Source: Capnocytophaga periodontitidis (GTDB lineage: Bacteria; Bacteroidota; Bacteroidia; Flavobacteriales; Flavobacteriaceae). Taken from it: a DNA stretch of 54,151 nt. Location of the stretch: positions 1 to 54,151 of the forward strand of contig NZ_JAEFDB010000015.1 in NCBI RefSeq assembly GCF_016126015.1. Direction: 5' to 3'. Positions 15,682 to 23,294 of the stretch are shown piece by piece (position 1 is the first letter of the stretch; each line of letters opens with the position of its first letter). The notes beneath the pieces are model-generated. The model searched no databases and had not been told where the DNA came from. It saw nothing but the letters and a program-made list of their open reading frames with translations. A program made the translations under genes and the position numbers.

Positions 15682-16698
15682 ATGAAAAATACCTATATAT
15701 TAGCTATAGAATCTTCTTGCGATGATACTTCAGCTTCAGTGCTTTGCAATGATAAAGTGCTTTCTAATGAGGTGGCAAATCAAGAGGTTCATAAACAATA
15801 CGGCGGGGTAGTGCCCGAATTGGCTTCACGCGCTCACTTGCAAAACATAGTACCCGTAGTGGCTCAAGCACTCAAAAAAGCAGGAATAACCAAAGAAGAA
15901 CTTTCGGCTATTGCCTTTACCAGAGGGCCAGGCTTAATGGGGTCGTTGCTCGTGGGGACTTCATTTGCAAAATCGCTGGCAATGGGGCTGAATATCCCAC
16001 TCATTGAGGTGAACCATATGCAAGCACATATTTTGGCACATTTTATAGATGAAGGACAGCCGAAACCCGAGTTCCCTTTTCTCGCAATGACTATCAGCGG
16101 GGGGCATACCCAAATTGTGAAGGTAAACAGTTTTTTTGATATGGAGGTGCTGGGCGAAACTCTTGACGATGCAGTAGGGGAGGCGTTCGACAAGACCGCT
16201 AAAATATTAGGACTTCCTTACCCAGGAGGTCCTCTCATCGATAAATATGCCCAAGAGGGCAATCCTAAAGCCTTTACCTTCTCCAAACCTAAAATATCTG
16301 GCCTCAACTTCAGTTTTTCAGGGCTTAAAACGGGCATTCTCTATTTTGTACAGAAAAATACTGAAGAAAATCCTAATTTCATAACTGAACATTTAGCCGA
16401 CATCTGTGCCTCGGTGCAACACACAATTGTGGAAATACTGATGAATAAACTCAAAAAAGCTGTAAAAGAAACAGGTATCAAGCAAGTGGCTATTGGGGGA
16501 GGGGTATCGGCTAATTCGGGTATTCGCAATGCTCTCACAGCTTTAGGACAGCAATACGGTTGGCAAACCTTTGTGCCTAAATTTCAGTATTGTACCGATA
16601 ATGCAGCGATGATAGGTATCGTAGGTTATCACAAGTTTTTGGAAGGAAATTTTGTAGCACAAGAAGTAACTGCCCAAGCGCGACTTTCTTTTAATTAA
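15682..16698 (+). CDS. tsaD: tRNA N6-adenosine threonylcarbamoyltransferase
   Basis: 338 residues; cytosolic. It transfers the threonylcarbamoyl group to A37 of ANN-decoding tRNAs together with TsaB and TsaE. The ASKHA fold is clear: ILAIESSCDDTSASV at the start, metal-binding histidines in HMQAHILAH (about H112 and H116), ISGGHTQIV, DDAVGEAFDK, GGVSANSGIR, and the C-terminal metal ligand in CTDNAAMIG. Single gene with its own promoter; the next gene has its own promoter as well. Confidence 0.97.
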   Translation: MKNTYILAIESSCDDTSASVLCNDKVLSNEVANQEVHKQYGGVVPELASRAHLQNIVPVVAQALKKAGITKEELSAIAFTRGPGLMGSLLVGTSFAKSLAMGLNIPLIEVNHMQAHILAHFIDEGQPKPEFPFLAMTISGGHTQIVKVNSFFDMEVLGETLDDAVGEAFDKTAKILGLPYPGGPLIDKYAQEGNPKAFTFSKPKISGLNFSFSGLKTGILYFVQKNTEENPNFITEHLADICASVQHTIVEILMNKLKKAVKETGIKQVAIGGGVSANSGIRNALTALGQQYGWQTFVPKFQYCTDNAAMIGIVGYHKFLEGNFVAQEVTAQARLSFN

Positions 16699-16716
16699 CA
16701 GATTTGTTAATTTATT

Positions 16717-16747
16717 TTGAAACATTCAAAATAAATTCGTACTTTTG
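16717..16747 (+). promoter_or_regulatory. Promoter of the methyltransferase gene
   Basis: TTG (16717-16719) and TACTTTTG (16740-16747) are 20 nt apart, 29 nt before the ATG. Confidence 0.7.
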
Positions 16748-16776
16748 TCTCCTAAATTATAAAAACCATTGAAACG

Positions 16777-17559
16777 ATGAAGACAGAAACATCATTAAAT
16801 GAAAAACAAGGGCACTGGATTCTCGCCAAGCTCGGCAAGAAAGTGTTGCGCCCAGGAGGAAGAGTACTCAGCGAATGGTTAGTGAAAAACTTAGAGATTA
16901 CCTCCAAAGATGATATTGTAGAGTTTGCCCCAGGCTTAGGATTTACGGCTAATATAGCCTGTTCTTACAAGCCTTTCAGCTATACGGGAGTAGATATGAA
17001 TGAGGCAGCCGCTACTTTGGCTAAAAAGAATATTCACTATGAAAATGCGCGTGTGATTGTAGCTGATGCCGCAGCTTCTACACTTCCCGATGCTTTTGCT
17101 AATAAAGTGTATGGAGAGGCAATGCTCACTATGCAACCTCTTGAACACAAAAAAGCTATTATTGCGGAGGCTTTTAGGATACTCAAACCAGGAGGTTATT
17201 ATGCTATTCACGAATTAGGCTTACAGCCAGACAATGTGAGCGACGAGGTGAAAAACGATGTTTTTAAAGAACTAAGTGCCAATATACGTGTACACGCACG
17301 CCCTATGACCTCCAGTGAGTGGAAAGCTCTTTTTGAAGAGCAAGGTTTTAAGGTGGTGAAAGAACAGCACAACGCAATGCTCCTACTTGAAAACAAGCGT
17401 GTATGGCAAGATGAAGGGATATTTCGCACACTTAAATTCTTCTTCAATCTCTTTACCCACCCCGATTTGCGCAAACGCGTGATGAATATGAAGAAAACGT
17501 TTAGAAAACACCAAAAGAACTTAGATGCTATTGCTCTTGTTGCTCAAAAACCCCTTTAA
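16777..17559 (+). CDS. Class I SAM-dependent methyltransferase
   Basis: 260 residues. The Rossmann methyltransferase core is visible: motif I VEFAPGLGFTANIA (about 53-66), an acidic residue ending strand 2 (YTGVDMNEAA), motif with VADAAA (about 100), and a post-core ILKPGGYYAIHE segment (about 140-150). The C-terminus is basic (RVMNMKKTFRKHQKN). The substrate cannot be told from sequence; the ubiE/small-molecule methyltransferase group is the closest look. It stands alone under its own promoter and is convergent with the next gene. Confidence 0.85.
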   Translation: MKTETSLNEKQGHWILAKLGKKVLRPGGRVLSEWLVKNLEITSKDDIVEFAPGLGFTANIACSYKPFSYTGVDMNEAAATLAKKNIHYENARVIVADAAASTLPDAFANKVYGEAMLTMQPLEHKKAIIAEAFRILKPGGYYAIHELGLQPDNVSDEVKNDVFKELSANIRVHARPMTSSEWKALFEEQGFKVVKEQHNAMLLLENKRVWQDEGIFRTLKFFFNLFTHPDLRKRVMNMKKTFRKHQKNLDAIALVAQKPL

Positions 17560-17569
17560 ACGATTTTAC

Positions 17570-17617
17570 AAAAAAGCTCATATCTTTATAGGAAATTCCC
17601 TATAAAAATATGAGCTA
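17570..17617 (-). terminator. Terminator of the secreted-protein gene at 17652
   Basis: AGCTCATAT...CCTATAAA-type stem: 17575-17592 pairs with 17598-17616 with small internal loops, and the minus-strand product ends in a U run (A run at 17570-17575). It lies between two converging genes. Confidence 0.7.
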
Positions 17618-17651
17618 AAAAAAGTAACAAATAAAAATAATTTTCTTCGCT

Positions 17652-18296
17652 TTATTGATCTTTTACAATTACGAGTTGTGCTTTTGAGCCTGTTGCTAAA
17701 TCCCAACGGTTGCGTATAATGGTGTTGCCTTTGTCGTCTAGCACCATAAACTCGGCGGTATTAGGTCCTGATTCACCTTGGTTGAGCGCCAAAAACTCTA
17801 CTTTGTTGAAGCCAGGTTTCAATTCTACTTTAAAACCTCTGAACTCTCCAAGGAGAAAAATATCGCGAACTTCTTCTACTCCATTCACATATAAACTCAC
17901 TCGATCGCCATCAATAGCTGCGAAGTCGCGACAATATACATTTACAAACTTTCCATTATTGGTGAAGTCGCCAAAGAATTGGTCGCCTTTTGGAGCTTCG
18001 TAATCTTCCCGTTTATGGTCGTTGAGTACCTCATAATTAGGTTTGAACTCTATTTTACGCTGTACCAAATTACTCTTTCCCGTAAAATCAATGCTCTTTT
18101 CAGGCATCTTCATCCAGGGGTTATTCTCTTTTTTAGGAGCTACCCGCAGATTGATAGGCGTTCCCTTATACTCTAACTCAGGTGATTTCTCTAACGGAAT
18201 GACAACCTTATTATCTTTCTTTTGTATTTCAAAAGGTTGAGCCTGAGCAGCTAAGCATCCTAATAAAAGTGATATGTACAAGCATAAATATTTCAT
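17652..18296 (-). CDS. Secreted protein of unknown function
   Basis: 214 residues with a Sec signal peptide (YLCLYISLLLGCLAAQA). The second half (about 115-205) has a beta-sandwich look: DFTNNGKFVNVYCRDFAAIDGDRVSLYVNG, then LKPGFNKVEFLALNQGESGPNTAEF, resembling small carbohydrate-binding or C2-like domains, with one Asp-rich turn that could bind calcium. This type occurs widely in Flavobacteriia next to envelope genes; the role is unknown. No clear promoter was found upstream; a terminator follows. Confidence 0.7.
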   Translation of the reverse strand: MKYLCLYISLLLGCLAAQAQPFEIQKKDNKVVIPLEKSPELEYKGTPINLRVAPKKENNPWMKMPEKSIDFTGKSNLVQRKIEFKPNYEVLNDHKREDYEAPKGDQFFGDFTNNGKFVNVYCRDFAAIDGDRVSLYVNGVEEVRDIFLLGEFRGFKVELKPGFNKVEFLALNQGESGPNTAEFMVLDDKGNTIIRNRWDLATGSKAQLVIVKDQ

Positions 18297-18340
18297 AATG
18301 TTTGAGCATTTACTTTTTTATAGCGATAACTATGCCAAAT

Positions 18341-18371
18341 TTGCTATTCTGCTAATTCTTTCATACCTTTG
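18341..18371 (+). promoter_or_regulatory. Promoter of the C1 peptidase gene
   Basis: TTG (18341-18343) and TACCTTTG (18364-18371) are 20 nt apart. The box covers an in-frame TTG at 18369, which argues for the ATG at 18396 as the start. Confidence 0.7.
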
Positions 18372-18395
18372 CGCTTCATTATTAAGTATTCTTTT

Positions 18396-19577
18396 ATGAA
18401 AAACATTACATTATTTGTAGCACTATCTTCCTTTTTTATAGGAACTGCACAGGACGACCTTATCAAATCGGTAGCTGGTAACCACTCAGAAAACGCTGGT
18501 TTTAAGTTTACTACCGTTATCAACCTCGAACGCACCGACGTGAAAGACCAAGGTAGCAGCGGCACTTGCTGGAGCTATGCAGGGGCTTCGTTTATAGAAA
18601 GTGAAATGAAGCGTATGGGCAAAAAGCCTATCGACCTTGCCGAAATCTTCACTGCTCGCAATTGCTATATCGAAAAAGCTAAACAATATGTGCGTATGCA
18701 CGGCAATTTAGATTACGGACAAGGAGGTGAACTCCACGATGTAATCAATATGTACGCCAAATATGGCGCTGTACCTCAAAATATTTATACAGGTTTGAAC
18801 TACGGTACTACTCGTAATGATTTTGGTGAACTGCACGCTATCTTGAAAGGATTTCTTCAAGGAATGCTAAAGAACGCAGAGAAAAAGAATAAACTCACTC
18901 CTAATTGGTTACCTGCTTTCACAGCGACCATCGATGCCTATTTAGGTGCAGTACCCGAAAGTTTTATGTATGAAGGCAAAAAATATACTCCTCAGAGCTT
19001 TGCTAAAGAGCGCGTAGGTATCAATCCTGCCGACTATATAGAAATGGTATCGTATGCCGACCAACCTAAATACCAAAACGTATTTATGGCAGTACCCGAT
19101 AACTGGAGCTTTGATTATGCTTACAATATCGCAATGACCGACCTTACAAAAACCATTGACAACGCTCTTAAAAAAGGTTATACTGTAGCGTGGGCAGCCG
19201 ATGTGAGTGAGCGTTATTTCAGTTGGAAAAACGGAGTGGCTTTTGTGCCCGAAAAAGAAGTGAGTGAGATGAGTAACGAGGAAGCCTTGTATCTTTTTTC
19301 TAATCCTCCTACTGCCGAAAGAACTATCACCCCCGAGATGCGTCAGCGTGATTTTGACAACTATCAAACCACTGATGACCACGCAATGCACATCGTAGGG
19401 CTTGCCAAAGACCAAAATGGACGTGAGTACTACATCGTGAAAAACTCTTGGGGCTTGCGCAACGACTATGAAGGCTACTTGTATGTAACTAAAGCTTTTG
19501 TAGAGTTCAAAACAACTGCCATTATGCTTCACAAAGGCGGAGTGCCTAACGATATCCTCAAAGGGTGGAAAAAGTAG
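18396..19577 (+). CDS. C1-family (bleomycin hydrolase-like) cysteine peptidase, exported
   Basis: 393 residues from the ATG at 18396. A signal peptide (NITLFVALSSFFIGTA) precedes the papain-like core, unlike cytosolic bleomycin hydrolase/PepC. The catalytic residues are C58 in GSSGTCWSYAG, H329 in DDHAMHIVG and N350 in IVKNSWG; the oxyanion glutamine is in DVKDQGSSG. It probably works in the periplasm or at the cell surface as an aminopeptidase-like enzyme, fitting a peptide-using oral or host-associated lifestyle (inference). An alternative TTG start at 18369 is in the promoter. Confidence 0.92.
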   Translation: MKNITLFVALSSFFIGTAQDDLIKSVAGNHSENAGFKFTTVINLERTDVKDQGSSGTCWSYAGASFIESEMKRMGKKPIDLAEIFTARNCYIEKAKQYVRMHGNLDYGQGGELHDVINMYAKYGAVPQNIYTGLNYGTTRNDFGELHAILKGFLQGMLKNAEKKNKLTPNWLPAFTATIDAYLGAVPESFMYEGKKYTPQSFAKERVGINPADYIEMVSYADQPKYQNVFMAVPDNWSFDYAYNIAMTDLTKTIDNALKKGYTVAWAADVSERYFSWKNGVAFVPEKEVSEMSNEEALYLFSNPPTAERTITPEMRQRDFDNYQTTDDHAMHIVGLAKDQNGREYYIVKNSWGLRNDYEGYLYVTKAFVEFKTTAIMLHKGGVPNDILKGWKK

Positions 19578-19593
19578 TATTAGTAATGCGAAC

Positions 19594-19623
19594 TTGTTAA
19601 TTAGCAATTATTTTATACTTTTG
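19594..19623 (+). promoter_or_regulatory. Promoter of the toxin-antitoxin pair
   Basis: TTG (19594-19596) and TACTTTTG (19616-19623) are 19 nt apart, just upstream of the antitoxin start. Confidence 0.75.
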
Positions 19624-19637
19624 CCTTTAAATACAAA

Positions 19638-19871
19638 ATGTTTATGGAAACACTCACTATTAAACCTCCTAAAGGAGTTACTCTAAATGATGCAAGAATA
19701 GCTCTTGAACGACTCAATTTTGAAATAGTAGAGAATCAGGAGTACACAATTTCTGATAGTTACAAAAATGAGTTGCACGATCGTTTAAGAGAATGGGAAT
19801 TATCTCCAGAAACCGGAATCTCTTTAGATGAAGCCAGAAGATTGGCTTACGAAAAATATGGAAGAATATGA
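19638..19871 (+). CDS. Antitoxin of a RelE/ParE-type toxin-antitoxin pair
   Basis: 77 residues, acidic and small. The N-terminal strand (TLTIKPPKGVTLNDA) is followed by helices ending in LSPETGISLDEARRLAYEKYGRI, the usual addiction-module layout with a C-terminal toxin-binding tail. A second Met two codons in is an equally good start. It overlaps the toxin gene by 14 bases and should be co-translated, with the complex repressing the shared promoter (family knowledge). Confidence 0.75.
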   Translation: MFMETLTIKPPKGVTLNDARIALERLNFEIVENQEYTISDSYKNELHDRLREWELSPETGISLDEARRLAYEKYGRI

Positions 19872-20157
19872 AGTAATACTCTCTTCATTAGCTAATAAAG
19901 AATGGCTGAAAGTCATTGATTGGTATAATGATAAAAGAGAAGGACTCGGTTTTGAAGTTTTTGACGAGATAGATGAATATTTGAAAAGGTTAAAAACATT
20001 ACCTTATATAAATCGAATAGTAGAAGGTGAGATTAGATTATCAACTACTCCAAGATTTCATTTTGGAATATTCTATACTGTGAAAACAAATACTGTTTTT
20101 GTGATAGGTATACACAATCTAAGAGAGGACTACCAAGATATTTTGAGAAGAATATAA
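19858..20157 (+). CDS. RelE/ParE-superfamily toxin
   Basis: 99 residues from the ATG at 19858. The pattern LANKEWLKVIDWYNDKREGLGFEVFDEIDEYLKRL is the two-helix start of RelE/ParE proteins, followed by the beta-sheet with R-containing strands (GEIRLSTTPRFHFGIFYTVKTNTVFVIGIHN) and a terminal R-rich helix. It may cut mRNA at the ribosome (RelE) or inhibit gyrase (ParE); sequence alone does not decide. An in-frame ATG at 19828 exists but would overlap the antitoxin by 44 bases; 19858 gives the usual short overlap. Confidence 0.8.
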   Translation: MEEYEVILSSLANKEWLKVIDWYNDKREGLGFEVFDEIDEYLKRLKTLPYINRIVEGEIRLSTTPRFHFGIFYTVKTNTVFVIGIHNLREDYQDILRRI

Positions 20158-20238
20158 TTTTTTTCTTCTTCTTATTTAAGAAACATTTAAACACTATTTG
20201 AAAGAAACAGAAAAAATACTTACATAAAGACATAAATT

Positions 20239-20411
20239 AGCGTTTCACTTTACAATTTCCTGTCATAGAAAACGACCATTTTTTAATGTTATGGGGAAAC
20301 TAAAAGTGGAAATGCCTGCACTATAGCGTGGGCATTTCTTTTTACTTTTGCAGTGTGCCTTTAGTCGGGCTTCTATGAGAAAGTAATAGGGAATGTGCTC
20401 ACGCTTTTTTT
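20239..20411 (+). ncRNA. Structured leader RNA element, copy 2
   Basis: A 173-nt rod with the same order of helices as 6547-6717. Closing stem: AGCGT (20239-20243)/ACGCT (20401-20405), CAC/GTG and TTTCC/GGGAA. Then an 8-bp perfect stem TCATAGAA/TTCTATGA (20263-20270/20371-20378), CGAC/GTCG (20273-20276/20364-20367), and apical GAAATGCC/GGCATTTC (20309-20316/20331-20338), with seven U residues at the end. The helix at 20263-20270 differs from copy 1 at four base pairs, each changed on both sides. It ends 36 nt before the ATG of the outer-membrane protein at 20448. No promoter with a clear -7 box was found directly upstream. Confidence 0.7.
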
Positions 20412-20447
20412 AAGTGCTTATGTAAAATAAGAAATGATGAAATAATA

Positions 20448-22796
20448 ATGAAAAGGAGTATTTTATTCTTAGTATTATGCTTTCCCTTATACATATTTTC
20501 ACAATATCGTGTTACAGGGATTTTAATTAGTAATAACCAAATAGTAGCTAATTGTACTGTTAAATTGCTCTCACAAGACAAGGTATTACAAACAACTGCT
20601 TCAGATGAAAAGGGTACTTTTTCTTTTGAAAACCTTTCAGCAGGGCAATACCAGCTAAATGTGGTTTCTATTTTCTATGAGCCTTTTCAGCAAGAGCTAA
20701 TGGTAGATAAGAATATCGCATTAGGCAATATTGTGATTACCGAGAAAGTAGAAAACCTTAAAGAAGTAACCGTTACTGGTCGGAAAAATCCTGTTATCCC
20801 TACTCAAACGGGCTCACTTATTGAAGTAACAGGCACACGGCTCGCCTATCGTTCTGCGGTGACCGATATTTTAGAGTATGCTCCCAGCATCTCCACTACT
20901 AATGGCTTGAAAATCTATGGCAATGACGATATTTTAATAATGCTCGACGGTAAGGAATTACACATCGATAAAGATAAAATAGCGTCTTTCTTAGATAAAA
21001 TACCCGTCAAGAGTATAAAAAGTATTGAAGTAGTTGATAAAATTGATGCTAGTATCGATAGCTCAAAAGTGGGTATCATAAAAATAACGACTATTGCAAA
21101 ATACGGCTGGGTAGACTCGTTAAGTCACAACTTTCTGTACAAACAAAAATTAGGCTATAACGATGATGTAAACCTGTTTTATTCTACTGATAAATATCGT
21201 CTTTTTACTAACCTATACCACGAACGACATCACACCTTTAGCAATACAGAGGAGCAATCTCTCTTGAAAAATAGTAATACACTTTATCAAAGTACTTCCG
21301 ATAGACAGTTAAAACGAAAAGCAAACGGGATAACATTAGGAGCAGATTACTATTTCAATAAAAAATCGACTCTTAGCTTTCTGTATATCTATAATTATGA
21401 TGCCGATGCTGATAATGAATACAACATATTAGCTAATGTGTATAATAACAATGTGCTCAACCATCATTTTACTACGAACAGAAAATGGGACGCCATATCT
21501 AATGACCACTCTTTCTCACTGAACTTCGACCATACTACTGACTCCTTAGGTTCAAATATCAAAATAGCCTTAGACTTGGTTAAGAAAAAGTATGAAAGTC
21601 CTCTTACTGAAAAAGATATTTATTACCGCATAGTAACTACCGAAGAAAATACTGAGCAAGATTCATACTCTTACAGCGATGTTTACGCCTTCAAAACTAC
21701 TTGGAGTAAGTTTTTTACCTCTAAATACCCTTCAGAAAAGCAGAACTTAGTGCTTGGATTGCGTTATTCATTGGTAGACAATCAAGATGAGTTTGCTTAT
21801 TTTGATATTTTGCCTACCCAGAAGTTAAAAAACGCTACTCTTTCTAATGATTTCTTCTTCAAAGAACACATTTTCGCCACTTTTGCCAATTACGCCTTCC
21901 CTCTTACTGAAAAATCAAAGTTCTCAGTGGGCTTACGTTCTGAATATAATTACAATACGTTTAACAATCACTTAGATAATTTCCATAACGACAACACACA
22001 ATGGTCACTCAATGCCCTCTATACTACCAAGCTCGGCAAAGAAACCTTCTTCTTTTCTGCTCGCCGATGGTTCAGCAGGGTGAATTACAGTCTGTTTAAC
22101 CCTACCTATATCAAAAGTTCTCCTACCGATGCCTATACAGGTAATAAAGATTTAAGTCCCATAGAAGGATATACGTTGCAATCGGGTTATAGGTGGAAAA
22201 AAGTAGATATGGCTGTGGCTTACCGTTATTTCGAAAAAAATGTGCTTAACATTCCTACCGCTATTGCTGGCGTAATAACTACTCGCCCCGAGAATGTAGG
22301 TTATAAAAACGATGTATATTTGTTCCTATCCCGTTTTACTAAGTTCACCGATTGGTGGGAGTGCAATGCAAAATTCACAGGGGGGTATTTTAACTTCAAG
22401 TATTTAGGGAATGCTTTCAACTCCTTATATGCCGAGTTTTACACCTCACAGCGCTTTTACCTCCCCAAAGATATCGAAGCTTCTCTTACTTACCAATATA
22501 TCTCAACCAATAAGAGTTTGTATACCAAAAACTATTACAATCACCAGCTCAACTTTAGCCTAATGATTCCTTTTTCAAGCTCATTTAGGTTAAAAGCCTT
22601 TGTAACTGATATATTGAAGACCTCTCGTTCTAAAAGTGAATATGATTTTAATGGTATTTATAACACATTATATTCAACCATTAACAGTCGTCAGTTTGGT
22701 ATAGGTATTAGCTATGATTTTGCCAAAGGTAAAGAAGTGAATGACAATATAAGAAACACAGGGGTAGAAGACGAGAAAAACAGACTATTGAAGTAA
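20448..22796 (+). CDS. Outer-membrane beta-barrel protein with regulatory-like and plug domains
   Basis: 782 residues. Signal peptide MKRSILFLVLCFPLYIFS, then a carboxypeptidase-regulatory-like domain (VTGILISNNQIVANCTVKLL to LGNIVI, about 20-95), a plug-like domain (VPTQ-type ... ILEYAPSISTTNGLKIYGNDDILIMLDGKEL, about 115-210), and a large barrel rich in alternating aromatic strands, as in the outer membrane beta-barrel family that resembles TonB receptors but lacks an obvious TonB box. A transport or surface role is likely; the substrate is unknown. The leader carries copy 2 of the structured RNA. Its first codons (MKRSI) also match those of the gene behind copy 1. Confidence 0.88.
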   Translation: MKRSILFLVLCFPLYIFSQYRVTGILISNNQIVANCTVKLLSQDKVLQTTASDEKGTFSFENLSAGQYQLNVVSIFYEPFQQELMVDKNIALGNIVITEKVENLKEVTVTGRKNPVIPTQTGSLIEVTGTRLAYRSAVTDILEYAPSISTTNGLKIYGNDDILIMLDGKELHIDKDKIASFLDKIPVKSIKSIEVVDKIDASIDSSKVGIIKITTIAKYGWVDSLSHNFLYKQKLGYNDDVNLFYSTDKYRLFTNLYHERHHTFSNTEEQSLLKNSNTLYQSTSDRQLKRKANGITLGADYYFNKKSTLSFLYIYNYDADADNEYNILANVYNNNVLNHHFTTNRKWDAISNDHSFSLNFDHTTDSLGSNIKIALDLVKKKYESPLTEKDIYYRIVTTEENTEQDSYSYSDVYAFKTTWSKFFTSKYPSEKQNLVLGLRYSLVDNQDEFAYFDILPTQKLKNATLSNDFFFKEHIFATFANYAFPLTEKSKFSVGLRSEYNYNTFNNHLDNFHNDNTQWSLNALYTTKLGKETFFFSARRWFSRVNYSLFNPTYIKSSPTDAYTGNKDLSPIEGYTLQSGYRWKKVDMAVAYRYFEKNVLNIPTAIAGVITTRPENVGYKNDVYLFLSRFTKFTDWWECNAKFTGGYFNFKYLGNAFNSLYAEFYTSQRFYLPKDIEASLTYQYISTNKSLYTKNYYNHQLNFSLMIPFSSSFRLKAFVTDILKTSRSKSEYDFNGIYNTLYSTINSRQFGIGISYDFAKGKEVNDNIRNTGVEDEKNRLLK

Positions 22797-22853
22797 TACT
22801 ATGAAAATCTAAAACATCAATTTGTGATATAGTTTTTTTATCAAATTGATCAT

Positions 22854-22892
22854 AAAAAAAGCTGTATAGTATTTTGCTATACAGCTTTTTTT
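22854..22892. terminator. Bidirectional terminator between the barrel gene and ridA
   Basis: AAAAAAAGCTGTATAG (22854-22869) pairs perfectly with CTATACAGCTTTTTTT (22877-22892). A second hairpin, ATCAATTTG (22816-22824) with CAAATTGAT (22842-22850), lies directly before it. Both sit between converging genes. Confidence 0.85.
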
Positions 22893-22909
22893 GTCTCTAC
22901 ACGGCATTA

Positions 22910-23287
22910 CTACAATACAGCAATGCAAGAAATTTCTACTTCTACGGCTTTAGGCAATTGAGCTACTTGCACAGTTTCGCGTGCAGGTGCTGTTGCCTCG
23001 TTGAAATAGCGTGCATATACGCCATTTACTTGCGCAAATTGCCCCATATCGGCTAAGAAAATAGTGGTTTTTACTACATTCTCAAAAGTAGCTCCTGCCT
23101 CGGTGAGGATAGCTTTGAGGTTTTCCATTACTTGCTCGGTGGCAGCTTCTATGCCTTTTACTACTTCACCTGTCGCAGGATTCACAGGTATTTGTCCTGA
23201 TACGTAGAGTGTGTTGCCAGCTTTTACCGCTTGTGTGTAAGGTCCGATGGGCGCTGGCGCTTTTTCTGTAAAAATGATATGTTTCAT
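22910..23287 (-). CDS. ridA: RidA family reactive imine deaminase
   Basis: A 125-residue enzyme of the YjgF/YER057c/UK114 family that hydrolyses reactive enamine/imine intermediates made by PLP enzymes. The family signature is intact: KAPAPIGPYTQAVKAGNTLYVSGQIP at the N-terminus, and the C-terminal RETVQVAQLPKAVEVEISCIAV with the active-site Arg (in APARETV) and the trailing Glu. It begins 7 nt after the stop of the M23 peptidase gene on the same strand, so the two form an operon. Confidence 0.95.
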   Translation of the reverse strand: MKHIIFTEKAPAPIGPYTQAVKAGNTLYVSGQIPVNPATGEVVKGIEAATEQVMENLKAILTEAGATFENVVKTTIFLADMGQFAQVNGVYARYFNEATAPARETVQVAQLPKAVEVEISCIAVL

Positions 23288-23294
23288 ATAGCTA

